From Paludisphaera rhizosphaerae (lineage in GTDB: Bacteria > Planctomycetota > Planctomycetia > Isosphaerales > Isosphaeraceae): 56,201 nucleotides of DNA. The position numbers and the translations under genes are program-made. The stretch lies in contig NZ_JAALCR010000034.1 of assembly GCF_011065895.1 (NCBI RefSeq), forward strand, positions 1 to 56,201, read 5' to 3'. Positions 41,888 through 50,459 of this stretch are shown here, piece after piece. Positions within the stretch are counted from its first letter, which is position 1, and every line of letters begins with the position of its first letter. Under the pieces are notes generated by a model. That model was given only the letters and a program-made list of their open reading frames with translations, had not been told where the DNA came from and did no database searches.

Positions 41888-43270
41888 ATGCTCACCAGCC
41901 GTAGGCCTTTGCTGGTCGGTCTCGCGCTTCTCGGAGCCACGGCGTTCGCCGCCGCTCCGTCAACCCGAGCAGAGGATCTCAACGACGCCTGGGCTTCGGC
42001 TCTGGGGGTCAATCAGAAGCTCCGCGCCGAGCAGACCAACTCCATGGCCGCCGGCGTATCGGTGGCGGCCGAGCGGGCGGCAAGGTTCCCCACGATCCAC
42101 AGTACGACCGGCGCGGCTTACTTCGGTCAGTCGCCCCGGTTCACCACGACGCTTGCCACGCCTGCCTCGGCGACTCCCACGCCTATCTCCTCGCCCCTCC
42201 TCGGCGCCAACCAGAGTTGGCTGCCGATCAGCTTCACGATGGCCACCCATCCGCTCTATACGTCCGGGCGGATCCAGGGCGCCATCGACGCGGCGAGCAG
42301 CCAGGCGGGCGCCCAACACGCCGTTGAGTTCCGCACGGCTCTCGACCTCAAGCTGGCTGTCGCGGAAGCCTACGTCGACGTCCTCCGTGGTCAGCGACGC
42401 CTTCAGGTGGCTCGCAGCAACGTCGCCCAGCTCGGATCGTTCGATCGCGATGTGAACAACCGGGTCGAACAGGGCGTCGCCACCCGCAACGACCAGCTCG
42501 CCGCCGACGTCGCCCTCAGCAACGCCCGGCTGCGCGAAGTCCAGGCGGTGACAGCCCTGGACATCTCCTGGGCCGTCTACAACCGCTATCTCTGCCGACC
42601 GGCGTACGTCAACGTCGAGCTGGTCGAGCTGTCGACGGATCCGACATATCCGGTAGAGGGGGATCCCGTCGCCGTCGCCATGTCGCGGGGAGCCCGCGGG
42701 CCCTCGCCCGAGGTCGACGCCCTGGTGCATCAGGCTCTTCGCAGCCGCCCCGAATTGGCCGAGCTAGCCCACCAAGGCCAGTCCCTGGAGGCCAAGGCTC
42801 GGGTCGCCAGTTCGGCCAACAAGCCGCAAGTGTCCGTCGGCGCGGGGCTGCTCTACGCCGGGTCGTCCTCGCTCAACCCGCAGACCAACTTTCTGGGGAC
42901 GGCCTTCGTCGACTGGAACATCTTCGACGGCGGCGCTGCGCGGAGAAGATCGACGGCCTATGAGCTGCAGCACGCCGCTGTCTCCCGCCAGCGGGCCGAC
43001 GCCGCCGACGACATCGCCCTTCAGGTCCACGTCCAGTGGAGCAGGCTTCAGGAAGCGAAGGTCAGCCTCGGCGTCGCGCAACATTCGGTCAGGCAGGCGG
43101 AGGAGAACATCCGGGTCGTCCTCAACCGCTATAAGGAGCAGGTCAGCACCTACACGGAGGTCCTCGACGCCGAGACCCGCCGCCTGGAGAGTCTCACCCG
43201 ATACTACGACGCCTTCTACGACAAGTCCCTCGCCGAGTTCCGTCTTCACCGCGCCGTTGGGGACCTCTGA
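41888..43270 (+). CDS. TolC-family outer-membrane efflux protein
   Basis: 460 residues from ATG 41888, with GGGGGTGA six bases upstream; in-frame ATGs at 41834 and 41873 give a longer n-region. Signal peptide ends STRAEDL. The protein has the duplicated layout of TolC: two helical-hairpin repeats rich in Ala, Gln and Asn (RTALDLKLAVAEAYVDVLRGQRR and, in the second half, DDIALQVHVQWSRLQEAKV) with beta segments between. The C-terminal repeat contains EVLDAETRRLES. Third gene of the efflux operon; it would form the outer-membrane channel. Confidence 0.88.
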   Translation: MLTSRRPLLVGLALLGATAFAAAPSTRAEDLNDAWASALGVNQKLRAEQTNSMAAGVSVAAERAARFPTIHSTTGAAYFGQSPRFTTTLATPASATPTPISSPLLGANQSWLPISFTMATHPLYTSGRIQGAIDAASSQAGAQHAVEFRTALDLKLAVAEAYVDVLRGQRRLQVARSNVAQLGSFDRDVNNRVEQGVATRNDQLAADVALSNARLREVQAVTALDISWAVYNRYLCRPAYVNVELVELSTDPTYPVEGDPVAVAMSRGARGPSPEVDALVHQALRSRPELAELAHQGQSLEAKARVASSANKPQVSVGAGLLYAGSSSLNPQTNFLGTAFVDWNIFDGGAARRRSTAYELQHAAVSRQRADAADDIALQVHVQWSRLQEAKVSLGVAQHSVRQAEENIRVVLNRYKEQVSTYTEVLDAETRRLESLTRYYDAFYDKSLAEFRLHRAVGDL

Positions 43271-43387
43271 TCCGGCCTCACGGAAGTACCGAATTCGAGG
43301 ACATCATTCCGAATGCGGCCTAAGCTGGAGGTGTCAGGCCCGCATGCGCGGAGTATTCCATCATTATTCGATTCGGGAATGCCGCCG

Positions 43388-44374
43388 ATGTTCAGATTCT
43401 CGATCGCGATGGGGACGTTCAACGGTGGTCGCTATCTGCAGGAGCAGCTCGACTCGATCCTCTCGCAGACGCGCCTGCCCGACGAGTTCGTCGTCTGCGA
43501 CGACGGCTCGCAGGACGACACGTTGGAGATTCTGCGTCGATTCCAGAAGTCCGCGCCGTTCCCCGTCGAGGTCCACGAGAATCCCCGTCGCCTGGGCTGG
43601 GCCAAGAACTTCGAACGCACGATCGATTTCTGTACCGGCGACGTCGTCGCACCCTGCGACCAGGACGACGTCTGGCGTGAGGACAAACTGCAACGCCACG
43701 AAGAGATCTACGCCTCGGAACCGGACGTGCTGTTGATCTTCAACAACGCACGATATATCGACGCATCTTCACGACTCATCTCAGACAGGAACGTCTTTCA
43801 GACGACCTTCGACCGGGATCCAGGGCTTCGCGATGCGATGGCTGGGGACAAGGCCTTCACTGTCCTGGCCCGCACGCCGCGCGTCTCCGGCTGTATGATG
43901 TCGTTCCGAGCGAATTGGTGGCGTCGCATCGCCCCGGTCCCGGACGGAATCGGCCATGACGACTGGGTGGCCCTCTGCCTCTCCCTGGTCGGTCGGATCC
44001 AGATCGTCGAGGAACCGCTCAACCAGTATCGGGACCACGCAGCCCAGGTGACGAAGGGGGACGGATCGACGCCGCCGTCGGCCGTCTTCAACACCTTGAT
44101 GAAGCAGCGAGCCGATCAGTTGGAGCACTGCCGCGACCGGATCTGCGAGTTCGCATCGGCGAATGGGCCGGTGCGGTTTCCGGCGTATCAATCCCATCTC
44201 GATGGTTTGATCCGCCATCTCCGCCGTCGTTCCACGCTGTCTCGGTTTCGCGCCCTGCGGGCCCCGGTCGTCCTGAAAGAGCTGGCGCTCGGCCGCTACG
44301 CGAAGTTCAACGACAACCTCCGCGACTGTTTGAGTCAGGACGGCCGACAGGGACGCTTCCTCGGATTGGACTGA
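43388..44374 (+). CDS. Family 2 glycosyltransferase
   Basis: 328 residues from ATG 43388 (GGGA about ten bases upstream); in-frame ATGs at 43313 and 43379 are alternatives. GT-A fold signs: FSIAMGTFNGGRYLQEQLDS at the N-terminus, CDDGSQDDT (38-45), the metal-binding CDQDDVW (90-96) in place of DxD, and GHDDWV (189-194) as the catalytic-base region. The C-terminal 100 residues are helical and basic. Typical of rhamnosyl- or similar transferases acting on surface polysaccharide; donor and acceptor unknown. Follows the efflux operon by about 120 bases and is convergent with the C69 peptidase gene. Confidence 0.85.
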   Translation: MFRFSIAMGTFNGGRYLQEQLDSILSQTRLPDEFVVCDDGSQDDTLEILRRFQKSAPFPVEVHENPRRLGWAKNFERTIDFCTGDVVAPCDQDDVWREDKLQRHEEIYASEPDVLLIFNNARYIDASSRLISDRNVFQTTFDRDPGLRDAMAGDKAFTVLARTPRVSGCMMSFRANWWRRIAPVPDGIGHDDWVALCLSLVGRIQIVEEPLNQYRDHAAQVTKGDGSTPPSAVFNTLMKQRADQLEHCRDRICEFASANGPVRFPAYQSHLDGLIRHLRRRSTLSRFRALRAPVVLKELALGRYAKFNDNLRDCLSQDGRQGRFLGLD

Positions 44375-44418
44375 GCCCCCCGAGGCAACGCCCCCGTCTT
44401 CGGAGAGACGACCGCGAT

Positions 44419-46047
44419 TCAATAGTCGGTCAGCCCGATCTTAGCGGGGACGGTGAACTGGCCGGGGCGGGATTTGACGATGTGCCGGAGCCATTCCTCG
44501 GGATACCCGGTGGCGTGAGCGTCGCCGTCGGCGTCCTTGACGTAACCGTCGATGTGGCGGGTCAGGATGGTCTCCGCCAGTGTCTGCCAGCCTCGGAAGA
44601 CGCTTTCAGCGGTTGACGTGCTGTACGAGGTCAGGAACGACCGCGCCAGGGCTGGGTCGGTTGCAACGAGCTTCGCGGCGGCCTCCTCGATCACCGGCTG
44701 CATCTTGAGGATCGCCTCCTCCTGCTTCGCCTGAGCGGCCTGAACGTCCGGGAAGACGTGCGACCAGCGGTCGTAGGTCAGGTTCGAGACCAGGTTCATG
44801 ATCCAGAACGCAGACTGCCACGAGAACTTCTGGTAGTCCCCCGCCACGTACGACGCCGGCAGAGCGTCGATCGAGCAATACAGCGGGGTGAAGCACGACG
44901 TGGAGGCGTCGTCCGGGGTGAACCAGGTCACGCCGCCGACCGCGTCCGGCAGGCTCGCCCGGCTCTGGTGGAGGACCGTGAAACCGGCATGCGGGGCCGC
45001 GATTGGGCGTTCCCACATGTATTCCTTGCCGTCGGCGTGGAAGACCAGCGGTCGGAGTCGGAACGGGCTGTTGAACGGGCCGGCGTCCGGGCCCTGGGTC
45101 ATGTCGTAGGGCGTCCCCTCGAAGTGGTCGCGCATCAGGCCCATCACGTCGTGGACCGCCAGCGGCTTGTCCGGCTTCACGAAGAGCGGGTAATCCTCGA
45201 CGCCCTCCACGCCGCGGAACCAGGCGTCGGAGAAGTTCGCCGAGGGGGCGGAGCGGCGGTAGATGCTCCAGACGCGACCCGCGCAGGCGCGTCGGGCGGA
45301 GGGGCCGTGGTCGGGGTGGTAGGCGTCGCGATAGCTGAACGGCTTGCCGGACTTCGGGTCGTAATACCCCTTCTCAACGGCGAACGAGACCACGTCCGGG
45401 GCGTATTGCCAGTTCTCGGGGTCGTCGAGCGGGAAGGTGGTGATCCGGCTCATGTTCGCATGGGCCGTGACGCAATCATCGGGGACGCGAGCGGCGACCC
45501 AGACGATCCCCTTCTGACCGGGGCCCTTGTTGATCAACTCCATGATCCAGGCTTCGTTCTTGTCGGCGATCGAGAAGGTCTCGGCCGAACTGCCGTAGCC
45601 GTGCTCGCGACAGAGCGAGTCCACCAGCGAGATCGCCTCGCGGGCGGTTTTGGCCCGCTGGAGGACCAGGAGCATGAGGGCGTCGTAGTCGAGCAGTCCC
45701 TTGCGGTCGCGCAGTTCGCGACGGCCGCCGGTGGTGGTCTCGCCCATCGACACCTGATGCTCATTGATCAGGCCGACGACCGAGTACGTTCGCGACGCCT
45801 GCGGAATACGGCCCCGGACGTCGTCCGTCTCCCAGCCCTTGACCTCGACCGTCTCCCCCGCCTTGTGCTCGCCGCCTGCGACGCGCAGAAGCCGGGGCAT
45901 GATCGTGATGTCGGAGGTGTATGTGATCATGACCGAGCCGTCCCGCGACGCCTTTCGGCCCACCACGATGTTCGTGCAGGCCGAAGCCCCACCCACCGCC
46001 GCCGTCGCGACGACCACCCACAAGACGACCTTCCGAACGCCCGTCAT
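44419..46047 (-). CDS. Secreted C69-family dipeptidase/peptidase (N-terminal nucleophile)
   Basis: 542 residues from ATG 46047 (AAAGGTG six bases upstream). Signal peptide 1-23, after which Cys24 begins CTNIVVGRKASRDGSV. In C69 enzymes (PepD-type dipeptidases, Ntn-hydrolase fold) this Cys becomes the N-terminal nucleophile, so signal removal would also activate the enzyme. Other family features: GLINEHQVSMGETT, the acidic YGSSAETFSIADKNEAWIMEL and AARVPDDCVTAHANMSRI. Function: exported dipeptide or acyl-peptide hydrolysis. Not in an operon. Confidence 0.88.
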   Translation of the reverse strand: MTGVRKVVLWVVVATAAVGGASACTNIVVGRKASRDGSVMITYTSDITIMPRLLRVAGGEHKAGETVEVKGWETDDVRGRIPQASRTYSVVGLINEHQVSMGETTTGGRRELRDRKGLLDYDALMLLVLQRAKTAREAISLVDSLCREHGYGSSAETFSIADKNEAWIMELINKGPGQKGIVWVAARVPDDCVTAHANMSRITTFPLDDPENWQYAPDVVSFAVEKGYYDPKSGKPFSYRDAYHPDHGPSARRACAGRVWSIYRRSAPSANFSDAWFRGVEGVEDYPLFVKPDKPLAVHDVMGLMRDHFEGTPYDMTQGPDAGPFNSPFRLRPLVFHADGKEYMWERPIAAPHAGFTVLHQSRASLPDAVGGVTWFTPDDASTSCFTPLYCSIDALPASYVAGDYQKFSWQSAFWIMNLVSNLTYDRWSHVFPDVQAAQAKQEEAILKMQPVIEEAAAKLVATDPALARSFLTSYSTSTAESVFRGWQTLAETILTRHIDGYVKDADGDAHATGYPEEWLRHIVKSRPGQFTVPAKIGLTDY

Positions 46048-46151
46048 GAACGCACCTTTCTTGCTGGTCGAATCTACTGCGCCAATACCAGTGACCTGAG
46101 GATACAGCGGCTTGCTGCACCATGACATAGCTCGCAGGAGGCCGCGATCTA

Positions 46152-46200
46152 GTCCCCTCTCCCACCGGGAGAGGGTGGCCCGGAGGGCCGGGTGAGGGTC
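46152..46200. repeat. REP-like palindromic repeat, family B
   Basis: CCCCTCTCCCACCGGGAGAGGGTGGCCC-GGA-GGGCCGGGTGAGGG: two nested hairpins. Same family as the element at 35382-35428, in the other orientation. Confidence 0.75.
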
Positions 46201-46269
46201 GTCGGACTGCAGGCATGACGACGGGAGCTTCGTTCGCCTGCGTCCAACATGCTCTCCGAAATCCGATGT

Positions 46270-46316
46270 CCCTCACCCGCTGCTGCGCGGCTGCCCTCTC
46301 CCGGCGGGAGTGGGGA
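46270..46316. repeat. REP-like palindromic repeat, family B (inverted partner)
   Basis: CCCTCACCCGCTGCTGCGCGGCTGCCCTCTCCCGGCGGGAGTGGGG. It lies about 70 bases from the 46152-46200 copy in opposite orientation, a REPIN-like pair between the divergent C69 peptidase and the end of the BNR-protein gene. Confidence 0.7.
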
Positions 46317-46364
46317 TATCAATGCCGGCCTGAGAGCCGCTTGCCGGCGATCAACCGGCCCGAC

Positions 46365-47729
46365 TTACTCCACATCCTCTGGCACCTGTGCATCCCCCGT
46401 CATTTTGATCGGCAGGCGTCGGACCTTCGTGCCGAGGCGGTCGGTGAAATACAGGCTCGACTCGGACTTCTTGCGGGCGTCGCCGTCGGCCCAGAAGGCG
46501 TAGAAGTCGGGGTGGGCGTTGACGGGGCGTTTGGCGTAGGTGTGGTTGCGGGTCTTGTCGTGAGTGAGCTGTTTGACGCGGGTCCAGGTCGCGCCCTGGT
46601 CGGCGCTCGTCCAGAGCACCATGTCGCCGCCGGTGCCGAAGGGTTGCGGACCGGGCTCGGTGGGGGCGATGACTCGCCAAATCCCGTCTTTCTCGATGTA
46701 GAGCGGGCCGTGGTCGTAGTTGTGGTCGGACGTCGTGAACGGCCGGTCGATCCATTCGCGGCCGTCCCAGCGCGTCGTTCGCCACTGGTGGGGGCCGTTC
46801 TTGGGGCCGGGCTCGTAGCCCTGGCTCGTCAGATACAGGATCACCGGCCGGCCCTCGGCGTCGAAGTTCAGGTCCTTCAGGTAGACCAACTTCCCCTCCG
46901 ACTTGTACTCGCGGATCAGGGCCGGGTTGTCGGGCTGGGTCAGCGGCAGCGAGACGGGCTGGCCGTCGGCGCGGGTCCAGGTCGCGCCGAAGTCGCGAGT
47001 CTGGAGGTAGTACATGTTCGTCCGCTCGTCCAGGCCGAGGGGCTTGGGGTGGTAGTCGAAGATCGTGGCGACGGTCCCCTCGCGTGCCCCAGTCACCTGG
47101 TAGTCCCCCTGGTCGATGTGCGCGAGCGGCGTGGCTTCGGGCCAGGTGCGGCCGTCGGGGCTCGTCATGTAGCGGAGCCCGCGCCCAGACTTGTACTTGG
47201 TATGAAGGAACAGGAAGCCCTTGCCTGGTACGTACCAGGGGTGGCCGTAGGAGAAGTTCGTCTCGACGACCTGTTCGAAAGCGTCGATCGATCGAGGCTT
47301 GACGCTGCGGTGGATGAACGACGGCCGCGCCGTGCCGTGGGCGTTGGAGAAGATCCAGAGATAGCCCTCGGCGTCGGTGGCGAGGCACGGGTTGTCGTGG
47401 GCGTCGTTCGTCTTCTTGTCCAGAAGGATCCGAGGCCGGGGAACCGTCCCCGTCGCATGATCGAAGTACGAGACCATATGCAGGATCGACTTCCGCTCCG
47501 GGTCGGCCCCGCCGTAGACGAAATACGTCCGGTTCGACGGCTCGTCGTAGATCGCCATCGGCGACTGCTGCTGCGGGTACGTCCCCAGCCCGCCGCTGTA
47601 CTTGAACTTGTATTCATCTTTCGTCGTGCCGACCGAATACCAGCAACCGACGTAGCCGTCGGCTTGTTCGAGCGGTCGGGGATCGTCGGCGGCGAGAGTC
47701 GCGACGAGCAGCAGGGCCAGGACGTTCAT
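46365..47729 (-). CDS. Secreted BNR-repeat (sialidase-like beta-propeller) protein
   Basis: 454 residues from ATG 47729, with GGAG eight bases upstream. Short signal peptide MNVLALLLVATLAA. Asp-box/BNR-like motifs occur (MTSPDGRTW, TRDFGATWTR, WTSADQGATWTR), each of the S-x-D-x-G-x-T-W type that marks beta-propeller blades. Planctomycete proteins of this type are annotated as BNR-4 repeat or exo-sialidase-like. The catalytic Arg triad and Tyr of true sialidases cannot be confirmed by eye, so the enzymatic call is open. Probably acts on external polysaccharide. Confidence 0.8.
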   Translation of the reverse strand: MNVLALLLVATLAADDPRPLEQADGYVGCWYSVGTTKDEYKFKYSGGLGTYPQQQSPMAIYDEPSNRTYFVYGGADPERKSILHMVSYFDHATGTVPRPRILLDKKTNDAHDNPCLATDAEGYLWIFSNAHGTARPSFIHRSVKPRSIDAFEQVVETNFSYGHPWYVPGKGFLFLHTKYKSGRGLRYMTSPDGRTWPEATPLAHIDQGDYQVTGAREGTVATIFDYHPKPLGLDERTNMYYLQTRDFGATWTRADGQPVSLPLTQPDNPALIREYKSEGKLVYLKDLNFDAEGRPVILYLTSQGYEPGPKNGPHQWRTTRWDGREWIDRPFTTSDHNYDHGPLYIEKDGIWRVIAPTEPGPQPFGTGGDMVLWTSADQGATWTRVKQLTHDKTRNHTYAKRPVNAHPDFYAFWADGDARKKSESSLYFTDRLGTKVRRLPIKMTGDAQVPEDVE

Positions 47730-47763
47730 GGACGATTCTCCGGAGACTCGCGAGAGATCCTGC

Positions 47764-47863
47764 CAGGTGCCATGCCCACTCTCGTCGTGGGCATGCGATC
47801 GGCGTCGGTCACTGAGTTGACCCAAGCCGGTTCATGGCCACGCAAGCGTGGCCATGGCACCCG
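47764..47863. repeat. Composite inverted-repeat element (REPIN/MITE-like)
   Basis: Terminal inverted repeats of 16 bp match at 14 positions: 47764-47779 (CAGGTGCCATGCCCAC) against the reverse complement of 47848-47863. Inside each end is a perfect hairpin: CATGCCCAC/GTGGGCATG (47771-47779 with 47787-47795) and CATGGCCACGC-AA-GCGTGGCCATG (47833-47856). Total about 100 bp in the gap between two minus-strand genes, with no coding capacity. Confidence 0.75.
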
Positions 47864-47917
47864 AGATCTTGGACTTCCTGGTAAGCGGAATTTCTCAAAC
47901 CAAGTTTCGCGTCGCAC

Positions 47918-48871
47918 TCAGGCGCTGGCGTCGTCCAGCAGCTTGATCGCGGCGGGGTCGAGCTTGATTTCGACAGCCTTGATCAGGTCGTCGAGCTGTT
48001 CCACGCTGGTCGCGCTGGCGATCGGCGCGGTGACGCTGGGGCGGGCGATCAGCCAGGCCAGCGCGACGCTCGCCGGCTTGACCTTCAGAGCCGAGGCGAT
48101 CTCATCAAGATGATGGACGATTTTCAATCCTTTGGAATTAAGATACTTCTTCACATTGCCGCTTCGAGCAGGACTCTTAGCGAGATCGGCCTCGCCATGA
48201 TATTTGCCCGTCAGGAAGCCGCTCGCCAGTGAGTAGTATGGGATGACAGCAATATCCTCCTTCAAGCAGAGTGGCTCCAGCTCCTTCTCGAAGCCTGCAC
48301 GCTCCACTAAATTGTAGTGGGGCTGCAGGCATTCGTAGCGAGCCAGTCGCTTCTCCGCGCTGATCTTCAGGGCTTCCGTCAATCGCGCGGCCGTGAAGTT
48401 GGAAGCGCCGATCGCGCGGACCTTCCCCTGCTTTACAAGTTGATCGTAGGCCTCCAGCGTCTCCTCCTGGGGCGTGTCTGGGTCCTGGTCCTTGTGGGTC
48501 TGGTAGAGGTCGATGCGGTCGGTCTTCAGCCGCTTCAGCGAGTCCTCCACTGCTCGGAGGATGTAGGACTTCTTCAGCCCCACCTTCCCCTCCCCCATGT
48601 CCATGCCGACCTTGGTGGCGAGCACCACCTTGTCGCGCTTGCCGGACGCCTTGAACCAGTTGCCGATGATCGTCTCCGACTCGCCCCCCTGGTTGCCGGG
48701 GGCCCATCGCGAGTAGACGTCGGCTGTGTCGATGAAGTCGAGCCCGGCGGCGACGAAGGCGTCGAGGATCCTGAACGACGTCGGCTCGTCGATCGTCCAG
48801 CCGAACACGTTGCCTCCCAGGCACAGCGGGACCACCTCCAGGCCCGATCGACCGACTTTCCGCTTCTGCAT
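47918..48871 (-). CDS. Aldo/keto reductase
   Basis: 317 residues from ATG 48871, preferred because GGAGG lies eight bases upstream; an in-frame ATG at 48886 adds five residues. The catalytic tetrad of the family is complete: Asp48, Tyr53 (DTADVYS), Lys87 (ATKVG) and His126 (QTHKDQD). NADPH-site features follow (GASNF, SVTAPIASATSVEQL, here with the usual GA/S-x-N strand). TIM-barrel enzyme reducing aldehydes or ketones with NADPH; substrate unknown. Gene stands alone upstream of the composite repeat. Confidence 0.9.
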   Translation of the reverse strand: MQKRKVGRSGLEVVPLCLGGNVFGWTIDEPTSFRILDAFVAAGLDFIDTADVYSRWAPGNQGGESETIIGNWFKASGKRDKVVLATKVGMDMGEGKVGLKKSYILRAVEDSLKRLKTDRIDLYQTHKDQDPDTPQEETLEAYDQLVKQGKVRAIGASNFTAARLTEALKISAEKRLARYECLQPHYNLVERAGFEKELEPLCLKEDIAVIPYYSLASGFLTGKYHGEADLAKSPARSGNVKKYLNSKGLKIVHHLDEIASALKVKPASVALAWLIARPSVTAPIASATSVEQLDDLIKAVEIKLDPAAIKLLDDASA

Positions 48872-49058
48872 CTCTCGATCCTCCATCAGGTTGCGCGTTG
48901 ATCCAGCCGACGCTCCGGCTGCGGGCCTCGGGGAATTCTAACCGAGGGGCAATACCGTCGCCGCAGGGCGCGGATGCGGAGAGCATCGATTGCGGGTAAG
49001 CTCGGCTTTATCGGGAAGGGATCGGAAAGCCAGTGGCGTGAAGGGAATCGACGAGGCG

Positions 49059-49715
49059 ATGCAAGCGACGATCGAGGCGGTGGCGTTCGACCTGGACGGA
49101 CTGATGTTCGACACGGAAGCCCTGTTCTTCCGCGTTGCCTGCGAGACGCTGGAGGCGCGCGGGAGTCGGTTCACCCACGAGATGATGGCCGCCATGATCG
49201 GCCGACGGGCCGTCGAGGCCGGTCACGTCCTCCAGACGATGAGCGGCGTGAAGGCCGAGCCCGAAGAGTTGCTGGCCGACGTCCGAGGGCGGTATCTCGC
49301 CGTCCTGGACACCGACGCCGCGCCGACGGCCGGGCTGTTGACATTGCTGGACCATCTCGAAGATTTGGACGTGCCCAAGGCCGTCGCAACCTCCTCACGC
49401 CGAGCCCATGCCGAACGCCTGTTGGGCGGGCATGGGATCCTGGACCGGTTTACGTTCATCCTCGGGTCGGAAGACGTTAAACAGGGGAAGCCCGAGCCGG
49501 AAATCTACCGGAAAGCGGCTGAAGGGTTCGGCGTTCGTCCCGAATGCCTTATGGTGCTGGAGGACAGCCGGGCCGGAGTGGCCGCCGCGCGCGCCGCGGG
49601 GGCGTTCGTCGTCGCCGTGCCGCATGAGCACAGCGTCGCCCAAGGTCTGGGCCTGGCCGACCTGATCGTCCCCCGCCTCGACGCCCCCACGCTGCTGGCG
49701 CGGCTGGGCCGCTGA
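49059..49715 (+). CDS. HAD-superfamily hydrolase (beta-phosphoglucomutase-like subclass)
   Basis: 218 residues from ATG 49059; GTG 49038 with GGAAAG upstream is a possible earlier start. Motif I FDLDGLMFDTE gives nucleophile Asp11 and Asp13. A helical cap follows (subclass IA), then motif II VATSS, motif III Lys in GSEDVKQGKPEPEIY, and motif IV VLEDSRAG. Typical of phosphoglycolate phosphatase or beta-phosphoglucomutase-like enzymes; the substrate is open. The CPBP protease gene begins 15 bases downstream. Confidence 0.88.
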   Translation: MQATIEAVAFDLDGLMFDTEALFFRVACETLEARGSRFTHEMMAAMIGRRAVEAGHVLQTMSGVKAEPEELLADVRGRYLAVLDTDAAPTAGLLTLLDHLEDLDVPKAVATSSRRAHAERLLGGHGILDRFTFILGSEDVKQGKPEPEIYRKAAEGFGVRPECLMVLEDSRAGVAAARAAGAFVVAVPHEHSVAQGLGLADLIVPRLDAPTLLARLGR

Positions 49716-49729
49716 CAAGGAGACCGCCG

Positions 49730-50440
49730 ATGTCCTCGCCTATCGAGACGCTCGAATCCAGCCCCGACGCCGTCCAGGCGAAGGATCACGACTTCATCCC
49801 TTACGTCGCCCCGATGTTCGCCTACGTCGCTCTGTCGAGCCTGGAGGGCTACCTCCCCTCGACGAGCTGGTACCCGGCGGCCTACGCGGTGAAAGCGGCG
49901 ATCGTCGCGGCGATCATGTGGCATTATCGGTTGACCTGGAAAGACCTCCGGCCGATGCCGGGCCTGCTGGATATCGTCCTGGCCGTGGCTCTCGGGTTCC
50001 TGGTGATCGGGCTCTGGATCGGGCTCGACGGCCGATATCCCAACCTGCCGTTCATGGGAGGCCCGCGCCAGGCGTTCGACCCCAACACGCTGGGAACGGG
50101 TGGGAAGTGGGCGTTCATCGCCGTGCGGATGCTCGGCCTAGTGCTGCTGGTGCCGGTCTTCGAGGAGCTTTTCTGGCGGTCGTTCCTCAACCGCTGGATC
50201 ATCGATCAGGACTTCGGGAAGGTCCCCGTCGGCAAGGTGACGTGGATCTCGGCCGGCGCGACCGCCGCCCTCTTCGCGATGGCCCATCCCGAATGGCTCC
50301 CCGCACTCCTCACTGGCCTGATCTGGGCGGGGCTGCTGGCCTATACGAAGTCGCTTTCCGCCTGCGTGATCAGCCACCTGGTCGCGAACCTGGTCCTGGG
50401 CGTCTACGTGATCGCCGCCCAGGCGTGGAAGTTCTGGTGA
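49730..50440 (+). CDS. CPBP-family (CAAX-type) intramembrane metalloprotease
   Basis: 236 residues, about six to seven membrane segments. The three family motifs are present: VFEELFWRSF (Glu145, Glu146, Arg150), MAHPEW (His186) and SHLVANLVLG (His216, Asn220), forming the metal site of Rce1-like proteases. The N-terminal FIPYVAPMFAYVALSSLEGYLP segment resembles the CAAX-protease-related proteins found in PEP-CTERM/exosortase organisms; that link is inference from appearance. ACAAGGAG precedes the start. It sits 19 bases ahead of a rhomboid protease gene, so two unrelated intramembrane proteases are cotranscribed. Confidence 0.85.
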   Translation: MSSPIETLESSPDAVQAKDHDFIPYVAPMFAYVALSSLEGYLPSTSWYPAAYAVKAAIVAAIMWHYRLTWKDLRPMPGLLDIVLAVALGFLVIGLWIGLDGRYPNLPFMGGPRQAFDPNTLGTGGKWAFIAVRMLGLVLLVPVFEELFWRSFLNRWIIDQDFGKVPVGKVTWISAGATAALFAMAHPEWLPALLTGLIWAGLLAYTKSLSACVISHLVANLVLGVYVIAAQAWKFW

Positions 50441-50459
50441 GAATCGCTCGGGGACGCTC

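Larger units (their letters stand above)
46048..46364. other. Gap upstream of the C69 peptidase with two REP-like elements
   Basis: 317 bases without a gene. Two inverted family B repeats fill about a third of it. The peptidase promoter should lie in 46050-46150; no clear hexamers were found. Confidence 0.55.

Noticed and set aside
46215-48113. 632-codon plus-strand open frame over the BNR protein and composite repeat
   Set aside because: Runs through a REP-like element and a gene on the other strand and has no family resemblance.
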